DNA of 64,000 nucleotides, taken from positions 186,001-250,000 of the forward strand of contig NZ_JAFIQV010000002.1 of NCBI RefSeq assembly GCF_017356015.1, read 5' to 3'. Within the stretch, counting starts at the first letter, position 1; every line of letters begins with the position of its first letter. Made by a program: the position numbers and the translations under genes. The notes beneath the pieces were generated by a model. That model was not told the origin of the DNA, did not search any database, and worked only from the letters and a program-made list of their open reading frames with translations. This document shows positions 1 to 10,511 of this stretch, in pieces. Source of the stretch: Azospirillum sp. SYSU D00513 (lineage in GTDB: Bacteria > Pseudomonadota > Alphaproteobacteria > Azospirillales > Azospirillaceae).

Positions 1-1232
1 ACGCGGGCGGCGACCTCGGCGCTGCCCTCCGCCGGGGGCGGCAGGCTGAGGTCGGCCGGGGTGACCGCGGGCACGTCGATGTGCAGGTCGATGCGGTCGA
101 ACAGCGGGCCGCTGATCTTGGATTGGTAGTCGGCCGCGCATTTCGGCGCGCGGGCGCAGGCCAGCGAGGCGTCGTCCAGATGGCCGCAGCGGCAGGGGTT
201 CATGGCGGCGACGAGCTGCACGCGGGCGGGGTAGGTGACGTGGCCGTTGACGCGGCTGACCGTGGCGCGGCCGGTCTCCAGCGGCTGGCGCAGGGCCTCC
301 AGTGTCGCGCGCGGGAATTCCGGCAGCTCGTCCAGGAACAGCACGCCCTGGTGCGCCAGCGAGATCTCGCCGGGCTTGGCGCGCGTGCCCCCGCCGACCA
401 GCGCCGGCAGGCTGGCCGACTGGTGCGGGTCGCGGAACGGACGTCTGCGCAGCAGCTTTCCGCCCTCCAGCAGGCCGGCCACGCTGTGGATCATGGAGAC
501 CTCCAGCGCCTCCGATGGGTCCAACGGCGGCAGCAGACCCGGCAGGCGCGCGGCCAGCATCGACTTGCCGGAGCCCGGCGGACCCATCATCAGCATGTTG
601 TGGGAACCGGCGGCGGCGACCTCCAGCGCGCGCTTGGCCGTCTCGTTGCCCTTCACGTCGCGCAGGTCGAGCGGGGAGGCCTCCTCCTCCTGCACGCGCG
701 GCTTCGGCGGGGTGAGGACCTGGCTGCCCTTGAAGTGGTTGACCAGCGCCAGCAGCGTCGCGGGGGCCAGCACGTCCAGCCCCTCGCCGGCCCAGGCCGC
801 CTCGCCGCCGCAGGCGGCCGGGCAGATCAGCCCGCGGTCGTTGGCCAGCGCGTTGATCGCGGCGGGCAGCACCCCCGCCACCGGCGTCAGCGCCCCGTCC
901 AGCGCCAGCTCGCCGAGCGCGCAGTAGCGCTGCATCTCCTCGTCCGGCAGCACCCCCATGACCGTCAGCAGCGCCAGCGCGATCGGCAGGTCGAAATGGC
1001 TGCCCTCCTTCAGCACGTCGGCGGGGGCGAGGTTGACGGTGATGCGCTTGGCCGGCAGCGACAGCCCCAGCGCGTGCAGCGACGCCCGCACCCGCTCCCG
1101 GCTCTCCCCCACCGCCTTGTCCGGCAGCCCCACCACCGTGAAGGCGACGATGCCGCCGGACATCTGCACCTGGACGTCGATATCGAGAACGTCGATGCCC
1201 TGAAAGGCGACAGTCTGGATGCGCGCAACCAC
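1..1232 (-). CDS. YifB/ComM family Mg-chelatase-like AAA+ ATPase, 3' end cut by window
   Basis: About 410 codons are present and the C-terminus runs off the left edge; the family is about 510 residues. The GTG start at 1232 gives the typical N-terminus VVARIQTVAFQG, the lon-like ChlI domain found in YifB. A Walker A GPPGSGKS is encoded near 570 and a Walker B-type FLDELPEF near 330, followed by a Cys-rich NPCRCGH segment. YifB/ComM proteins are Mg-chelatase-related ATPases; ComM is a branch-migration helicase that helps integrate transformed DNA. The family call rests on motifs visible on the minus strand, and the role in this organism is inferred. Confidence 0.93.
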   Translation of the reverse strand, partial: MVARIQTVAFQGIDVLDIDVQVQMSGGIVAFTVVGLPDKAVGESRERVRASLHALGLSLPAKRITVNLAPADVLKEGSHFDLPIALALLTVMGVLPDEEMQRYCALGELALDGALTPVAGVLPAAINALANDRGLICPAACGGEAAWAGEGLDVLAPATLLALVNHFKGSQVLTPPKPRVQEEEASPLDLRDVKGNETAKRALEVAAAGSHNMLMMGPPGSGKSMLAARLPGLLPPLDPSEALEVSMIHSVAGLLEGGKLLRRRPFRDPHQSASLPALVGGGTRAKPGEISLAHQGVLFLDELPEFPRATLEALRQPLETGRATVSRVNGHVTYPARVQLVAAMNPCRCGHLDDASLACARAPKCAADYQSKISGPLFDRIDLHIDVPAVTPADLSLPPPAEGSAEVAAR

Positions 1233-1407
1233 GGTTAAGCCTCGCCTGGGGATCAGTGCACGCAAGTGTATGGCAGGGCGAGGGGATGCGCCAGCGCCGG
1301 CTGTGACGCGGTGCGGAACGGGCGGCGGGGTTGGCCCACCGGCCCCGCGGCCCTAAGATCCCTCCCACACAACCGTCACCAACCAATCGCCACCGGGGAA
1401 CAACGCC

Positions 1408-2154
1408 GTGCAGCTTCTTCTCAGCACCTGGGCCGAGGTCGAGGCCTATCTGAAGACGTCGAAGGGGATCATCCTGCCCATCGGCTCGACCGAGCAGCAT
1501 GGGCCGAACGGGCTGATCGGCACCGACGCGCTCTGCGCGGAGGTGATCGCGCGCGGGGTCGGGGACGCCACCGGGGCGCTGGTCGGGCCGACCATCGCGG
1601 TGGGCATGGCCGTCCACCACATGGAGTTTCCGGGCTCCATGACGCTGAAGCCCTCCACCCTCATGGCGGTGGTGGACGATTATGTGTCCTCGCTGGCCGA
1701 GCATGGGTTCGAGCGCTTCTTCTTCATCAACGGCCATGGCGGCAACATCGCCACCCTGCGCGCCAGCTTCTTCGAGATCTACGCCCGGCAGCGCGCCGCC
1801 CGTGGCAGGGAGGCGCCCGACCTGCGCTGCACGGTGGCGAGCTGGTGGGAGAACGCGGCCGTCCCGCAGATCTCCCGCGAACTCTATCCGGGGGCCGAGG
1901 GCTCGCACGCCACGCCAAGCGAGGTGGCGGTGACGCAATACGCCTTCCCCGACTCGATCAAGTCGGTGCCGATGGAGCCGCACGTCGCCCCATCGGGAAG
2001 CTTCTACGACGCGCGCAATTTCCGCCGCCGTTACCCCGACGGCCGCATCGGCTCGGCGCCGTCGCTGGCGACGCCGGAGCACGGCAAGCGCCTCTTTGAG
2101 GCCGCCGTGGAGGCCCTGTCCGGACAGTACCGGAGCTTCCTGGAAGAGGCGTGA
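1408..2154 (+). CDS. Creatininase family amidohydrolase
   Basis: A 248-residue protein with a GTG start preceded by GGGGAA. The creatininase fold is shown by the metal-binding signature LPIGSTEQHGPNG near residues 23-36 (Glu and His ligands), a central GTDA, and the glycine-rich FFINGHGGN near residue 110. A later EGSHATPSE segment is also typical. Family members are metal-dependent amidohydrolases, including creatinine amidohydrolase and enzymes of riboflavin/F420 or mycofactocin metabolism. The substrate cannot be told from sequence. The gene stands alone and ends at a strong terminator. Confidence 0.9.
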   Translation: MQLLLSTWAEVEAYLKTSKGIILPIGSTEQHGPNGLIGTDALCAEVIARGVGDATGALVGPTIAVGMAVHHMEFPGSMTLKPSTLMAVVDDYVSSLAEHGFERFFFINGHGGNIATLRASFFEIYARQRAARGREAPDLRCTVASWWENAAVPQISRELYPGAEGSHATPSEVAVTQYAFPDSIKSVPMEPHVAPSGSFYDARNFRRRYPDGRIGSAPSLATPEHGKRLFEAAVEALSGQYRSFLEEA

Positions 2155-2161
2155 ACGAGGG

Positions 2162-2193
2162 GGGCCGGCGGGGGCGCCGCCGGCCCGTTTTTT
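2162..2193. terminator. Rho-independent terminator after the creatininase gene
   Basis: A 9-bp perfect GC stem (GGGCCGGCG with CGCCGGCCC, 7-base loop) is followed by a run of T on the plus strand, just after the creatininase stop codon. It also lies beyond the 3' end of the convergent terC gene. Confidence 0.85.
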
Positions 2194-2199
2194 CCGGGC

Positions 2200-2949
2200 T
2201 CACTGCGCCGCGGCGCTGCGCTGTTGCTGCGCCGCCTTCTTCTTGCGGCCCGCGGCGATGAGGTTCAGCGCCTCCACGCCGGCCGAGAAGGCGATGGCGA
2301 AATACAGGTAGCCCTTGGGGATGTGGAAGCCCAGCCCGTCGGCGATCAGTGCCACGCCGACCAGCAGCAGGAAGGACAATGCCAGCATCTTCACCGTCGG
2401 GTGGCGGCTGACGAAATCGCCGACCGGACCGGAGGCGAACAGCATCACGCCGACCGCGATGATCACCGCGGCCATCATGATCTCCAGATGCTGGGCCATG
2501 CCGACGGCGGTGATGACGCTGTCCAGCGAGAAGACGATGTCCAGGAACATGATCTGGACGACCACGCTGGTGAAGCTCACGGCCTTGGCCGAGCCGTGGC
2601 CCTCCTCCTTGTCGCCTTCCACGGACTCATGGATCTCCCGCGTGCCCTTGGCGAGCAGGAAGAGGCCGCCGACCAGCAGGATCAGGTCGCGGCCCGAGAT
2701 CTCCCATCCCGCCACGCTGAACAGCGGCTCGGTCAGGGTCGCCACCCAGGCGATGGAGGCGAGCAGCGCCAGCCGCGTGATCAGCGCCATCCCCAGCCCG
2801 ACCCGGCGCGCCCGGTGCTGCTGGTGAGCCGGCAGCTTGGAGGCCATGATCGAGATGAAGATGATGTTGTCGATGCCGAGAACGATCTCGAGCGCCGTCA
2901 GGGTCAGCAGGCTGGCCCAGGTCTGCGGGTCGGAAAGAAGGTCGAGCAT
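2200..2949 (-). CDS. TerC family integral membrane protein
   Basis: A 249-residue protein with about seven hydrophobic segments. The conserved family sequence ALEIVLGIDNIIFISI lies near residues 20-36, and the second acidic membrane motif FLDIVFSLDSV near residue 135. TerC/Alx-type proteins are implicated in metal (manganese or tellurite) handling and in metalation of secreted proteins. The acidic residues in the two motifs fit ion coordination in the membrane. The C-terminus is lysine- and glutamine-rich. Which TerC subgroup this is cannot be decided here. Confidence 0.92.
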   Translation of the reverse strand: MLDLLSDPQTWASLLTLTALEIVLGIDNIIFISIMASKLPAHQQHRARRVGLGMALITRLALLASIAWVATLTEPLFSVAGWEISGRDLILLVGGLFLLAKGTREIHESVEGDKEEGHGSAKAVSFTSVVVQIMFLDIVFSLDSVITAVGMAQHLEIMMAAVIIAVGVMLFASGPVGDFVSRHPTVKMLALSFLLLVGVALIADGLGFHIPKGYLYFAIAFSAGVEALNLIAAGRKKKAAQQQRSAAAQ

Positions 2950-3038
2950 GGGGACGGGTCGGCTCCAGCAGCAGAGTACCTGCCCTTAACCCACGGGCGG
3001 GGCGGGCCGTTCCGCCCGTCCTCGCGCCGCCGCGTTCG

Positions 3039-3515
3039 TCAGTCCTCCTCGCGCAGGGTCTCGATGGCGCGGCGGTCGCGCTTGGTCGGGCGGCCGGCGC
3101 CGGGCGCGCGGGACGCGGGCGGCAACGGGTCGGCCATCGCCGTCTCGCGGGCCGGCGGGTCGAGATCCTCGTAGAGCGCCTGCGCCTCCGGGGCGGGGCC
3201 GCGCCGGCTGCCCAGCGCCACCACCTTGATGACGCGGATGTGCTTGCCCTGCGGGAAGGTCAGCACGTCGCCCGGCTTGACCGAAGCGTGCGCCTTGGTC
3301 ACCACCGTGCCGGCGCAGCGCACGACGCCGCCGTTGCACAGCTTGGCCGCGAGGCTGCGCGTCTTGAAGAAGCGCGCGAACCACAGCCACTTGTCGATGC
3401 GCAGCCGGCCACCGCCGGCCGGGGAGGCGGCGGAGCCCGGCTTGGCGTCGGCCTCGTCTTCGGCCTCATCGTCGAGGATGTCGTCCTCGGTGTCGTCCTT
3501 GATGTCGTCGATCAT
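3039..3515 (-). CDS. S4 domain RNA-binding protein (Hsp15-like)
   Basis: The chosen ATG gives 158 residues. The first 30 are very acidic (DDIKDDTEDDILDDEAEDE), followed by an S4 RNA-binding fold beginning LRIDKWLWFARFFKTRSLAAKL, as in heat-shock protein Hsp15 (HslR). The tail is rich in Pro, Arg and Lys. Hsp15 binds stalled 50S subunits carrying nascent chains. The open frame continues upstream through the inverted repeat at 3564-3650, but that repeat is a mobile-type intergenic element, so translation probably begins at 3515 behind AGGAAG. It lies just downstream of the helicase gene on the same strand and may be cotranscribed. Confidence 0.85.
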   Translation of the reverse strand: MIDDIKDDTEDDILDDEAEDEADAKPGSAASPAGGGRLRIDKWLWFARFFKTRSLAAKLCNGGVVRCAGTVVTKAHASVKPGDVLTFPQGKHIRVIKVVALGSRRGPAPEAQALYEDLDPPARETAMADPLPPASRAPGAGRPTKRDRRAIETLREED

Positions 3516-3563
3516 GTCTTCCTGCGCATCGCGCGGCAGCCTGTTGGAAACACACTTTTCGTC

Positions 3564-3650
3564 CGTCATTCCCGCGAAAGCGGGAATCCAGGACTTCGGG
3601 CCACGTGCCCACGGGGCGAAGCCTGGATCCCCGCTTTCGCGGGGATGACG
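3564..3650. repeat. Palindromic intergenic repeat, copy 1
   Basis: Each end carries a hairpin-forming arm with CCCGCGAAAGCGGG or CCCCGCTTTCGCGGGG, and the outer ends GTCAT and ATGAC are inverted. A second copy with nearly identical arms lies at 29381-29465. Such elements are widespread in proteobacterial intergenic DNA and often give spurious IPAKAGIQ-like peptides when translated. This copy separates the helicase and S4 genes. Confidence 0.9.
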
Positions 3651-3699
3651 GCGAAGGGCGGAAACGCGGATGAAGCTGCCATGGACAAATGTCCTTCCC

Positions 3700-6252
3700 T
3701 CATCCGGCTTTGGACAGGTGACGCAACTTGGCAAAGGGGTGGTCGGCGTTGGCCGGGGCCTCGCGGCGGTGCTTGGGGGTGGCGCGGTTGCGGCGGCGGC
3801 GCCAGGTGATCTTGCCGTCCTCGGCGACGGAACGGGTGTAGCCCAGCCCCTTCAGCACGCCGCCCAGCTCCTCCGGCTTGACGCCGATCATCTGGCCCAA
3901 CGCCGGCTCGTTCGCGGCCTCGCCCTCCTTGGACTGCTTCATCATCTCCGTCTCCAGACGGTCCAGCATGTCCACCCGCACGGCGCGCGGGCCGGCGGTG
4001 GGATAGCCGATGACCTCCCAGAAGGCGGGCGGCGCCCCGGCCGACTCGACGGAGACGCGGCCGGGCGGCGGGGTGGGGACGGGCAGGGGATGCCCCTTGT
4101 GCACGGCCCAGAGCAGCGCGCGCAGTTCCACCGCCGCCGGCTTGGCGAGCGCCGGCAGATAGATGTGCGACACGCCCAGCCGCACGCCCAGCCGGCTCAG
4201 CGCCTTGCGGTCGCTCTTCTCCAGCTGCTCGGTCATGGCGGCCACGGGTGCCCGGGGGATCACCCCCAGCCCCTCCACGATCTGGAAGGCGAGGCCGCGC
4301 GCGCTGCCGGTCAGCGCTTCCGCGTCGCGCAGGGCGGCCAGCGGCTTCAGCCGGGCGGCGATGTGGGCCTTCAGCCAGCGTTCCAGCCGGGCGCGCACCC
4401 GCTCGCGCTGCGCCTGGTCGAGCAGCCCCTCGTCGTGCGGCACGATGGCGGGGCTCAGCGTCGAGGGGCCGGGGGCGAGCCGGGCCACGGGGATGCCGTT
4501 GGCGGTCAGCGCGGCGTCCGGGCCGAGCGCGAAGGCCTCGTCCGGTTCCTGCTCGAAGACGCGCAGGCGGTTCTGGATCTCGTCGCGCAACGCGCGGCGC
4601 GCGGCGGAGAAGAGCGCCTTCGCCTCCTCCGAGCGCACCGGCGCGTCGGGGACGAAGCGGAACCCCTCCAGCCGCCCGACGCTGTGCCCTTCCACCACCA
4701 CGTCGCCGTCCGCGCGCACGCCACCCAGCAGCTCCCGCCCGTCCTTCAGCGAGCGCGCGAGCGTGGCCGAGCGGCGGTCGATGAAGCGCTGCGTCAGCCG
4801 CTCGTGCAGGGCGTCGGACAGCCGGTCCTCGATGACGCGCGACCGCTCCTGCCAGTGGATCGGGTCCTTCAGCCAGGCCGGCCGGTTGGAGATGTAGGTC
4901 CAGGTGCGGATGTGGGCGATGCGCGCGACCAGCGCGTCGATGTCGCCGTCCGTGTGGTCGAGCCGGGCGATCTGCCGGCCCACCCAGTCCTCGTCCAGCC
5001 GGCCGGTGCCCGTGCGCAAGGACCGGAACACCTGCGCCAGCAGCCGCGTGTGCGCGTCCGACAGGGTCTTGCGGAAGTCCGGGACTTGGCAGACCTCCCA
5101 CAGCAGCCGCACGTTCTCCCGCCCCTTGGCGAGGTCCAGGATCTCCTGGTCGCGCACCAGCGCCTGCAGGGTCAGATGGTCGTCGGCGTCGCGGGCGCGG
5201 ACCAGCTCGGGCAGGGGCGGGCGCTCCTCCAGGGATTTCAGAAGATAGCCCGGCGTCTCGAAGCGCAGCTTGCTGTTGCGCCAGCTCAGCGCCTTCAGGG
5301 TCTCGAACTGGTGGTTCTCGACGCGGTCGATCAGCTCGGGCTCCAGCTCGCCCGCCTCGTCGGTGGTGCCGAAGGTGCCGTCGCGCATGTGGCGCCCGGC
5401 GCGGCCGGCGATCTGCGCCACCTCGGTCGGGCGCAGCCGGCGCGGGGAGAAGCCGTCGAACTTCACCATGCGCGCGAAGGCGACATGGTCCACGTCCATG
5501 TTCAGCCCCATGCCGATGGCGTCAGTGGCCACCAGATAGTCCACCTCGCCCGCCTGGTAGAGCCCGACCTGCGCGTTGCGGGTGCGCGGGCTCAGCGCGC
5601 CCAGCACCACCGCCGTGCCGCCGCGCTGGCGCCGGATCATCTCCGCAATGGAATAGACGTCCGTGGCCGAGAAGGCGACGACGGCCGAGCGCGGCGGCAG
5701 CCGCGTCAGCTTCTTGTAGCCGGCGTAGGTCAGCTTGGAGAAGCGCTCGCGCTGGATGAACTCGGCGCGCGGCACGAGCCGGCGGATCAGCGGCTGGATC
5801 GTGTCCGATCCCAGGAACATCGTCTCCACCATGCCCCGCGCGTTCAGCAGCCGGTCGGTGAAGATGTGGCCGCGCTCCGGGTCGGCGCAGAGCTGGATCT
5901 CGTCCACCGCCAGGAAATCCACCGGCCGGTCGAGCGGCATGGATTCCACCGTGCAGACCCAGTAGGTGGCGCCCGGCGGCAGGATCTTCTCCTCGCCGGT
6001 CACCAGCGCCACGGCCTTCTTGCCCTTGATCGCGACGATACGGTCGTAGTTCTCGCGGGCGAGCAGGCGCAGGGGGAAGCCGATCATCCCGGTGCGGTGG
6101 CCGAGCATGCGTTCGATGGCGAGATAGGTCTTGCCGGTGTTCGTCGGGCCGAGCACCGCGACCACCCGCCCCCCGGCGCCGAGGCCGCCGCCCGCGCTCA
6201 GGGGATCGAAATGGGACATCATTTCATAACCATTGGGCGGAGGCGCCTCCAA
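3700..6252 (-). CDS. Suv3-like DEAD/DExH-box RNA helicase
   Basis: An 850-residue protein resembling the mitochondrial degradosome helicase SUPV3L1. Motif I is GPTNTGKT at residues 35-42, the Walker B motif is VDEIQ rather than DEAD, and motif III is SATD. Motif VI appears as QIAGRAGRHMRDG. The C-terminal half includes the Suv3 C-terminal region and ends in a basic tail. The family unwinds RNA or RNA/DNA and is common in alphaproteobacteria. Start choice is ambiguous: ATG codons at 6252, 6222 and 6219 are in frame and none has a strong ribosome site. Confidence 0.93.
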   Translation of the reverse strand: MEAPPPNGYEMMSHFDPLSAGGGLGAGGRVVAVLGPTNTGKTYLAIERMLGHRTGMIGFPLRLLARENYDRIVAIKGKKAVALVTGEEKILPPGATYWVCTVESMPLDRPVDFLAVDEIQLCADPERGHIFTDRLLNARGMVETMFLGSDTIQPLIRRLVPRAEFIQRERFSKLTYAGYKKLTRLPPRSAVVAFSATDVYSIAEMIRRQRGGTAVVLGALSPRTRNAQVGLYQAGEVDYLVATDAIGMGLNMDVDHVAFARMVKFDGFSPRRLRPTEVAQIAGRAGRHMRDGTFGTTDEAGELEPELIDRVENHQFETLKALSWRNSKLRFETPGYLLKSLEERPPLPELVRARDADDHLTLQALVRDQEILDLAKGRENVRLLWEVCQVPDFRKTLSDAHTRLLAQVFRSLRTGTGRLDEDWVGRQIARLDHTDGDIDALVARIAHIRTWTYISNRPAWLKDPIHWQERSRVIEDRLSDALHERLTQRFIDRRSATLARSLKDGRELLGGVRADGDVVVEGHSVGRLEGFRFVPDAPVRSEEAKALFSAARRALRDEIQNRLRVFEQEPDEAFALGPDAALTANGIPVARLAPGPSTLSPAIVPHDEGLLDQAQRERVRARLERWLKAHIAARLKPLAALRDAEALTGSARGLAFQIVEGLGVIPRAPVAAMTEQLEKSDRKALSRLGVRLGVSHIYLPALAKPAAVELRALLWAVHKGHPLPVPTPPPGRVSVESAGAPPAFWEVIGYPTAGPRAVRVDMLDRLETEMMKQSKEGEAANEPALGQMIGVKPEELGGVLKGLGYTRSVAEDGKITWRRRRNRATPKHRREAPANADHPFAKLRHLSKAG

Positions 6253-6440
6253 TGCAAGCGTGAGGGCGGCCGTAAGCGGGCCGGCTGTCCGGAAAATCCG
6301 CGTCCCGCCCTCCGGCGGCGTGGGCCGGGCGGCGGGGAACGGCCCCGGAGCCCGGTTTTGTCGCGGGGAAGCCGCCGCGAAATCATGGATCGGGGTCGAT
6401 TATCAGGCTTTACTGAACGGGCTCAAACCCCGAGGAACCC

Positions 6441-8033
6441 ATGCGCCCACACCGATCCCACCGTTTCGCCGCCGTCCTCCTGGTCGCCGCCTCCACCCTC
6501 TCCTGGAACACCGCCCGGGCGCAGGTCCCAGCCCAGGTTCAGGCGCCGAGCGAGGCGGGCGCGAAGACGCTGGCCGCGGCGCTCTCCGACGGGCTGAAGC
6601 GCTGGTTCCCGCCGCAGGACGGCACCACGGTGAGCTGGAAGGCGCTCCAGGTCGTGCCGTCGGGCGACCATTACGCCGTGACCATCCCGGAGCTGACCGT
6701 CAAGGACGCCGAGGGGTCGGGCATCTGGTTCGGCACCGTGTCCATGACGGTCGCCCCGCGCGAGGGCGCCACCTACGCCGTCTCGGCGACCCTGCCGGAC
6801 AGCATCCCCATCCTGGACAAGGGCAAGACCGAGGCGACCATCCGCCTCGGCCGGCAGCGGTTCGACGGCCTGTGGTCCGGCGGCTTCGAGACCTTCCTGT
6901 CGCTCGACGCCGACTACGGCGACCTGTCGGTGACCGGTGCTAAGAACGACGGCGTGCTGCGGATCGGCGCGGTCACCGCCATGTCGGCGCTGAAGCCGGA
7001 CGCGGCCGGTGCGCCGACCTGGAGCGGCCCCGGCGCGCTCGCCGTCAGCAAGGTCACCGTCACGGACGAGTCCAAGCGCGAGCTCATGTCGCTCGACGGG
7101 CTGGCGCTGGAAGGCACCTACAGCCGCGTCGACCTGGCGCGCGTCAACGCCTTCCAGACCTTCGCTCAGCGCCAGGCCGCCGCGGGCACGGAGCCGCCGC
7201 CCGCCGAGACGCTGAGCGCCCTGCGCGGCCTGCTCGGAGGGGCGTCCGTCCGCATGCGCATGTCCGGCTTGTCGACCTTCGAACCGGAGAGCGGGACCAG
7301 GATCGCGCTGGGGCTGCTCAGCGCCGGAGGCGGGGTGGAGGATCTGGACCAGCCGCTCGGCGGGCTGTCGCTGGGGCTGGAGGCGAGCGGCTTCTCGATG
7401 AGCCCGGCCGTCGCCCCGACCGGCTTCGAGCCGCGGAGCCTGCAGCTCCAGCTCGGCATCGCCAAGCTGCCGAGCCCCGCCCTGTGGCGGACCATCGCCG
7501 ACCTCTCCGCCCTGTCCGACACCCTGGAGGAGGGGGAGGCCGATCCGCGTCAGGAGGCCGCCATGCAGCGGCTGATGGGCGCCCTGTCGCAGGCCGGCAC
7601 CGAGCTGCGCCTGGACAAGGTGGCCATGGACAGCCCCGCCCTGTCCGGCAGCCTGTCCGGCGCCTTCCGCGCGACCGCGACCGCCGCCCAGGGTGCCGTC
7701 GGCGGGATGACCGTTCTGCTGCGCGGCCTGGACGGGGCGGCCCGCGCGCTCCAGCCCGCCTCCGGAAAGCCGGACGAGGAGACGGCGGGGCTGCTGGCCG
7801 GGCTGGCCATGGTCCAGGCCATGGGGCAGCCGGGCAAGGACGATGCCGGCAACGAGACGCGCAGCTACAAGATCGACATGACCGAGGACGGGCGCTTCCT
7901 TCTCAACGGCACCGACATGGGGCCGCTGCTGGCCGGCATGGGCGGCTCCGACGAGCCGGAGGAGCTGGACGGCGGCGAGTACGAGGAAGAGGAGATCGAG
8001 GAGCAGCCGCTCAAGAAAGCGAAGAAGAACTGA
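6441..8033 (+). CDS. Exported protein of unknown function with acidic tail
   Basis: 530 residues. A Sec signal peptide is clear (RRR-poor basic start, hydrophobic core FAAVLLVAASTL, likely cleavage after ARA near residue 27). The mature part is rich in small beta-forming segments and has no cysteine or recognised catalytic motif. The closing segment (RSYKIDMTEDGRFLLNGTDMG) is reminiscent of the end of YdgA/DUF945 periplasmic proteins, which is a weak resemblance. The last 35 residues are strongly acidic (EEEEIEE) and end in lysines. No operon partner is apparent, and the function is unknown. Confidence 0.8.
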   Translation: MRPHRSHRFAAVLLVAASTLSWNTARAQVPAQVQAPSEAGAKTLAAALSDGLKRWFPPQDGTTVSWKALQVVPSGDHYAVTIPELTVKDAEGSGIWFGTVSMTVAPREGATYAVSATLPDSIPILDKGKTEATIRLGRQRFDGLWSGGFETFLSLDADYGDLSVTGAKNDGVLRIGAVTAMSALKPDAAGAPTWSGPGALAVSKVTVTDESKRELMSLDGLALEGTYSRVDLARVNAFQTFAQRQAAAGTEPPPAETLSALRGLLGGASVRMRMSGLSTFEPESGTRIALGLLSAGGGVEDLDQPLGGLSLGLEASGFSMSPAVAPTGFEPRSLQLQLGIAKLPSPALWRTIADLSALSDTLEEGEADPRQEAAMQRLMGALSQAGTELRLDKVAMDSPALSGSLSGAFRATATAAQGAVGGMTVLLRGLDGAARALQPASGKPDEETAGLLAGLAMVQAMGQPGKDDAGNETRSYKIDMTEDGRFLLNGTDMGPLLAGMGGSDEPEELDGGEYEEEEIEEQPLKKAKKN

Positions 8034-8063
8034 TCTTTCCGTCCTTTTGGTGGCATGGGGGCT

Positions 8064-8094
8064 CTTGCATGGGGCGGTGTGCTCGCACATATCT
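8064..8094 (+). promoter_or_regulatory. Probable RpoH (sigma-32) promoter of htpG
   Basis: CTTG at 8064-8067 is followed after 18 bases by CACATATCT. This matches the alphaproteobacterial heat-shock pattern (CTTG, 17-18 bases, CYTATNT) except at the second -10 position. Transcription would begin near 8100, about 60 bases before the preferred htpG start. Confidence 0.6.
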
Positions 8095-8159
8095 CCGCCG
8101 GCTTTCGCCGGGACCCTGCAACGGCCCCCATGGCAACAAAAATGACGGATGGTGAGTTC

Positions 8160-10043
<1,884 letters not shown>

Positions 10044-10095
10044 GGCCACAAGCAAACTTGTCAGGGTCCGTCATCGGACTTATTTTGAGGGCCAA

Positions 10096-10121
10096 GGGAG
10101 AGAGGCGGCTACCTCTCTCCC
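10096..10121. terminator. Perfect 10-bp hairpin between htpG and the convergent peptide frame
   Basis: GGGAGAGAGG pairs perfectly with CCTCTCTCCC around a 6-base loop. It lies downstream of both htpG (plus) and the short frame on the minus strand, so it could terminate both. There is no long T run on either side, so its strength is uncertain. Confidence 0.5.
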
Positions 10122-10131
10122 CGGCCTGGTC

Positions 10132-10203
10132 TTAGCCTAGGAGATCAAGGATAGCCTTGACCGCCTGAAGGATCAGGACCAGGAGCTTGAGGAATGCGTA
10201 CAT
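10132..10203 (-). CDS. Possible 23-residue hydrophobic peptide
   Basis: Too short for usual gene calling. The minus strand reads MYAFLKLLVLILQ followed by AVKAILDLLG and a TAA stop. An in-frame ATG two codons upstream (10209) would add MR. A good ribosome site GGGAGA precedes the ATG at 10203 with suitable spacing. The peptide is almost wholly hydrophobic with two lysines and one aspartate, as in small membrane peptides and type I toxins. It sits in a 468-bp gap between convergent genes. Upstream on the minus strand are an AT-rich TTTATA segment near 10275 and a small dyad (GAGCC-TAGA-GGCTC, 10292-10305). No homologue is recognised and coding is unproven. Confidence 0.4.
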   Translation of the reverse strand: MYAFLKLLVLILQAVKAILDLLG

Positions 10204-10511
10204 CCTCATTCTCCCTACCGTGTGGTGCGGGCGGTGGCCGATCCGCCGCCCGTGCCTCCACACCCCTCCGCTATAAATGACCCGCAGGGAAGAGCCTAGA
10301 GGCTCCGGTCATGCATGCGTGTTTTCCAGCGCCGGCGCATATTCGAATAATCTCTGCATGATTTTCGTTTCATGAAGACACACGCCATGAGGCCATGGAC
10401 GCCATGAAGACTTGAGCGGCTTGGCGTTCTAAGGATCGGGATTCTGGGGTTTTTGAGGTTCCGCGCGGATGGCGAAAGGTTCCGCCGTCCTGCTGCCTCG
10501 ATGCGGCAAGC
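10204..10511. other. Intergenic stretch without a recognised gene
   Basis: This holds the possible promoter and leader of the short peptide frame and the 3' flank of the transglutaminase gene. The part from 10310 to 10410 is richer in A and T than the surroundings. No RNA gene or terminator was recognised in it. Confidence 0.5.

Noticed and set aside
3516..3734. The upstream extension of the S4-domain frame as part of the protein
   Set aside because: It would translate the intergenic palindromic repeat, and the S4 family begins after it; the ATG at 3515 has AGGAAG close upstream.
3670..6597. A 975-codon open frame on the plus strand opposite the helicase gene
   Set aside because: It is an antisense shadow produced by high third-position GC. 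The minus strand encodes a full helicase with all motifs, and the plus frame has His/Gln/Arg-rich low-complexity sequence and no family match.
10264..10290. TATAAA near 10272 as a plus-strand promoter
   Set aside because: No -35 element at a proper distance on the plus strand and no plus-strand gene follows; it fits better as an AT-rich element of the minus-strand peptide.
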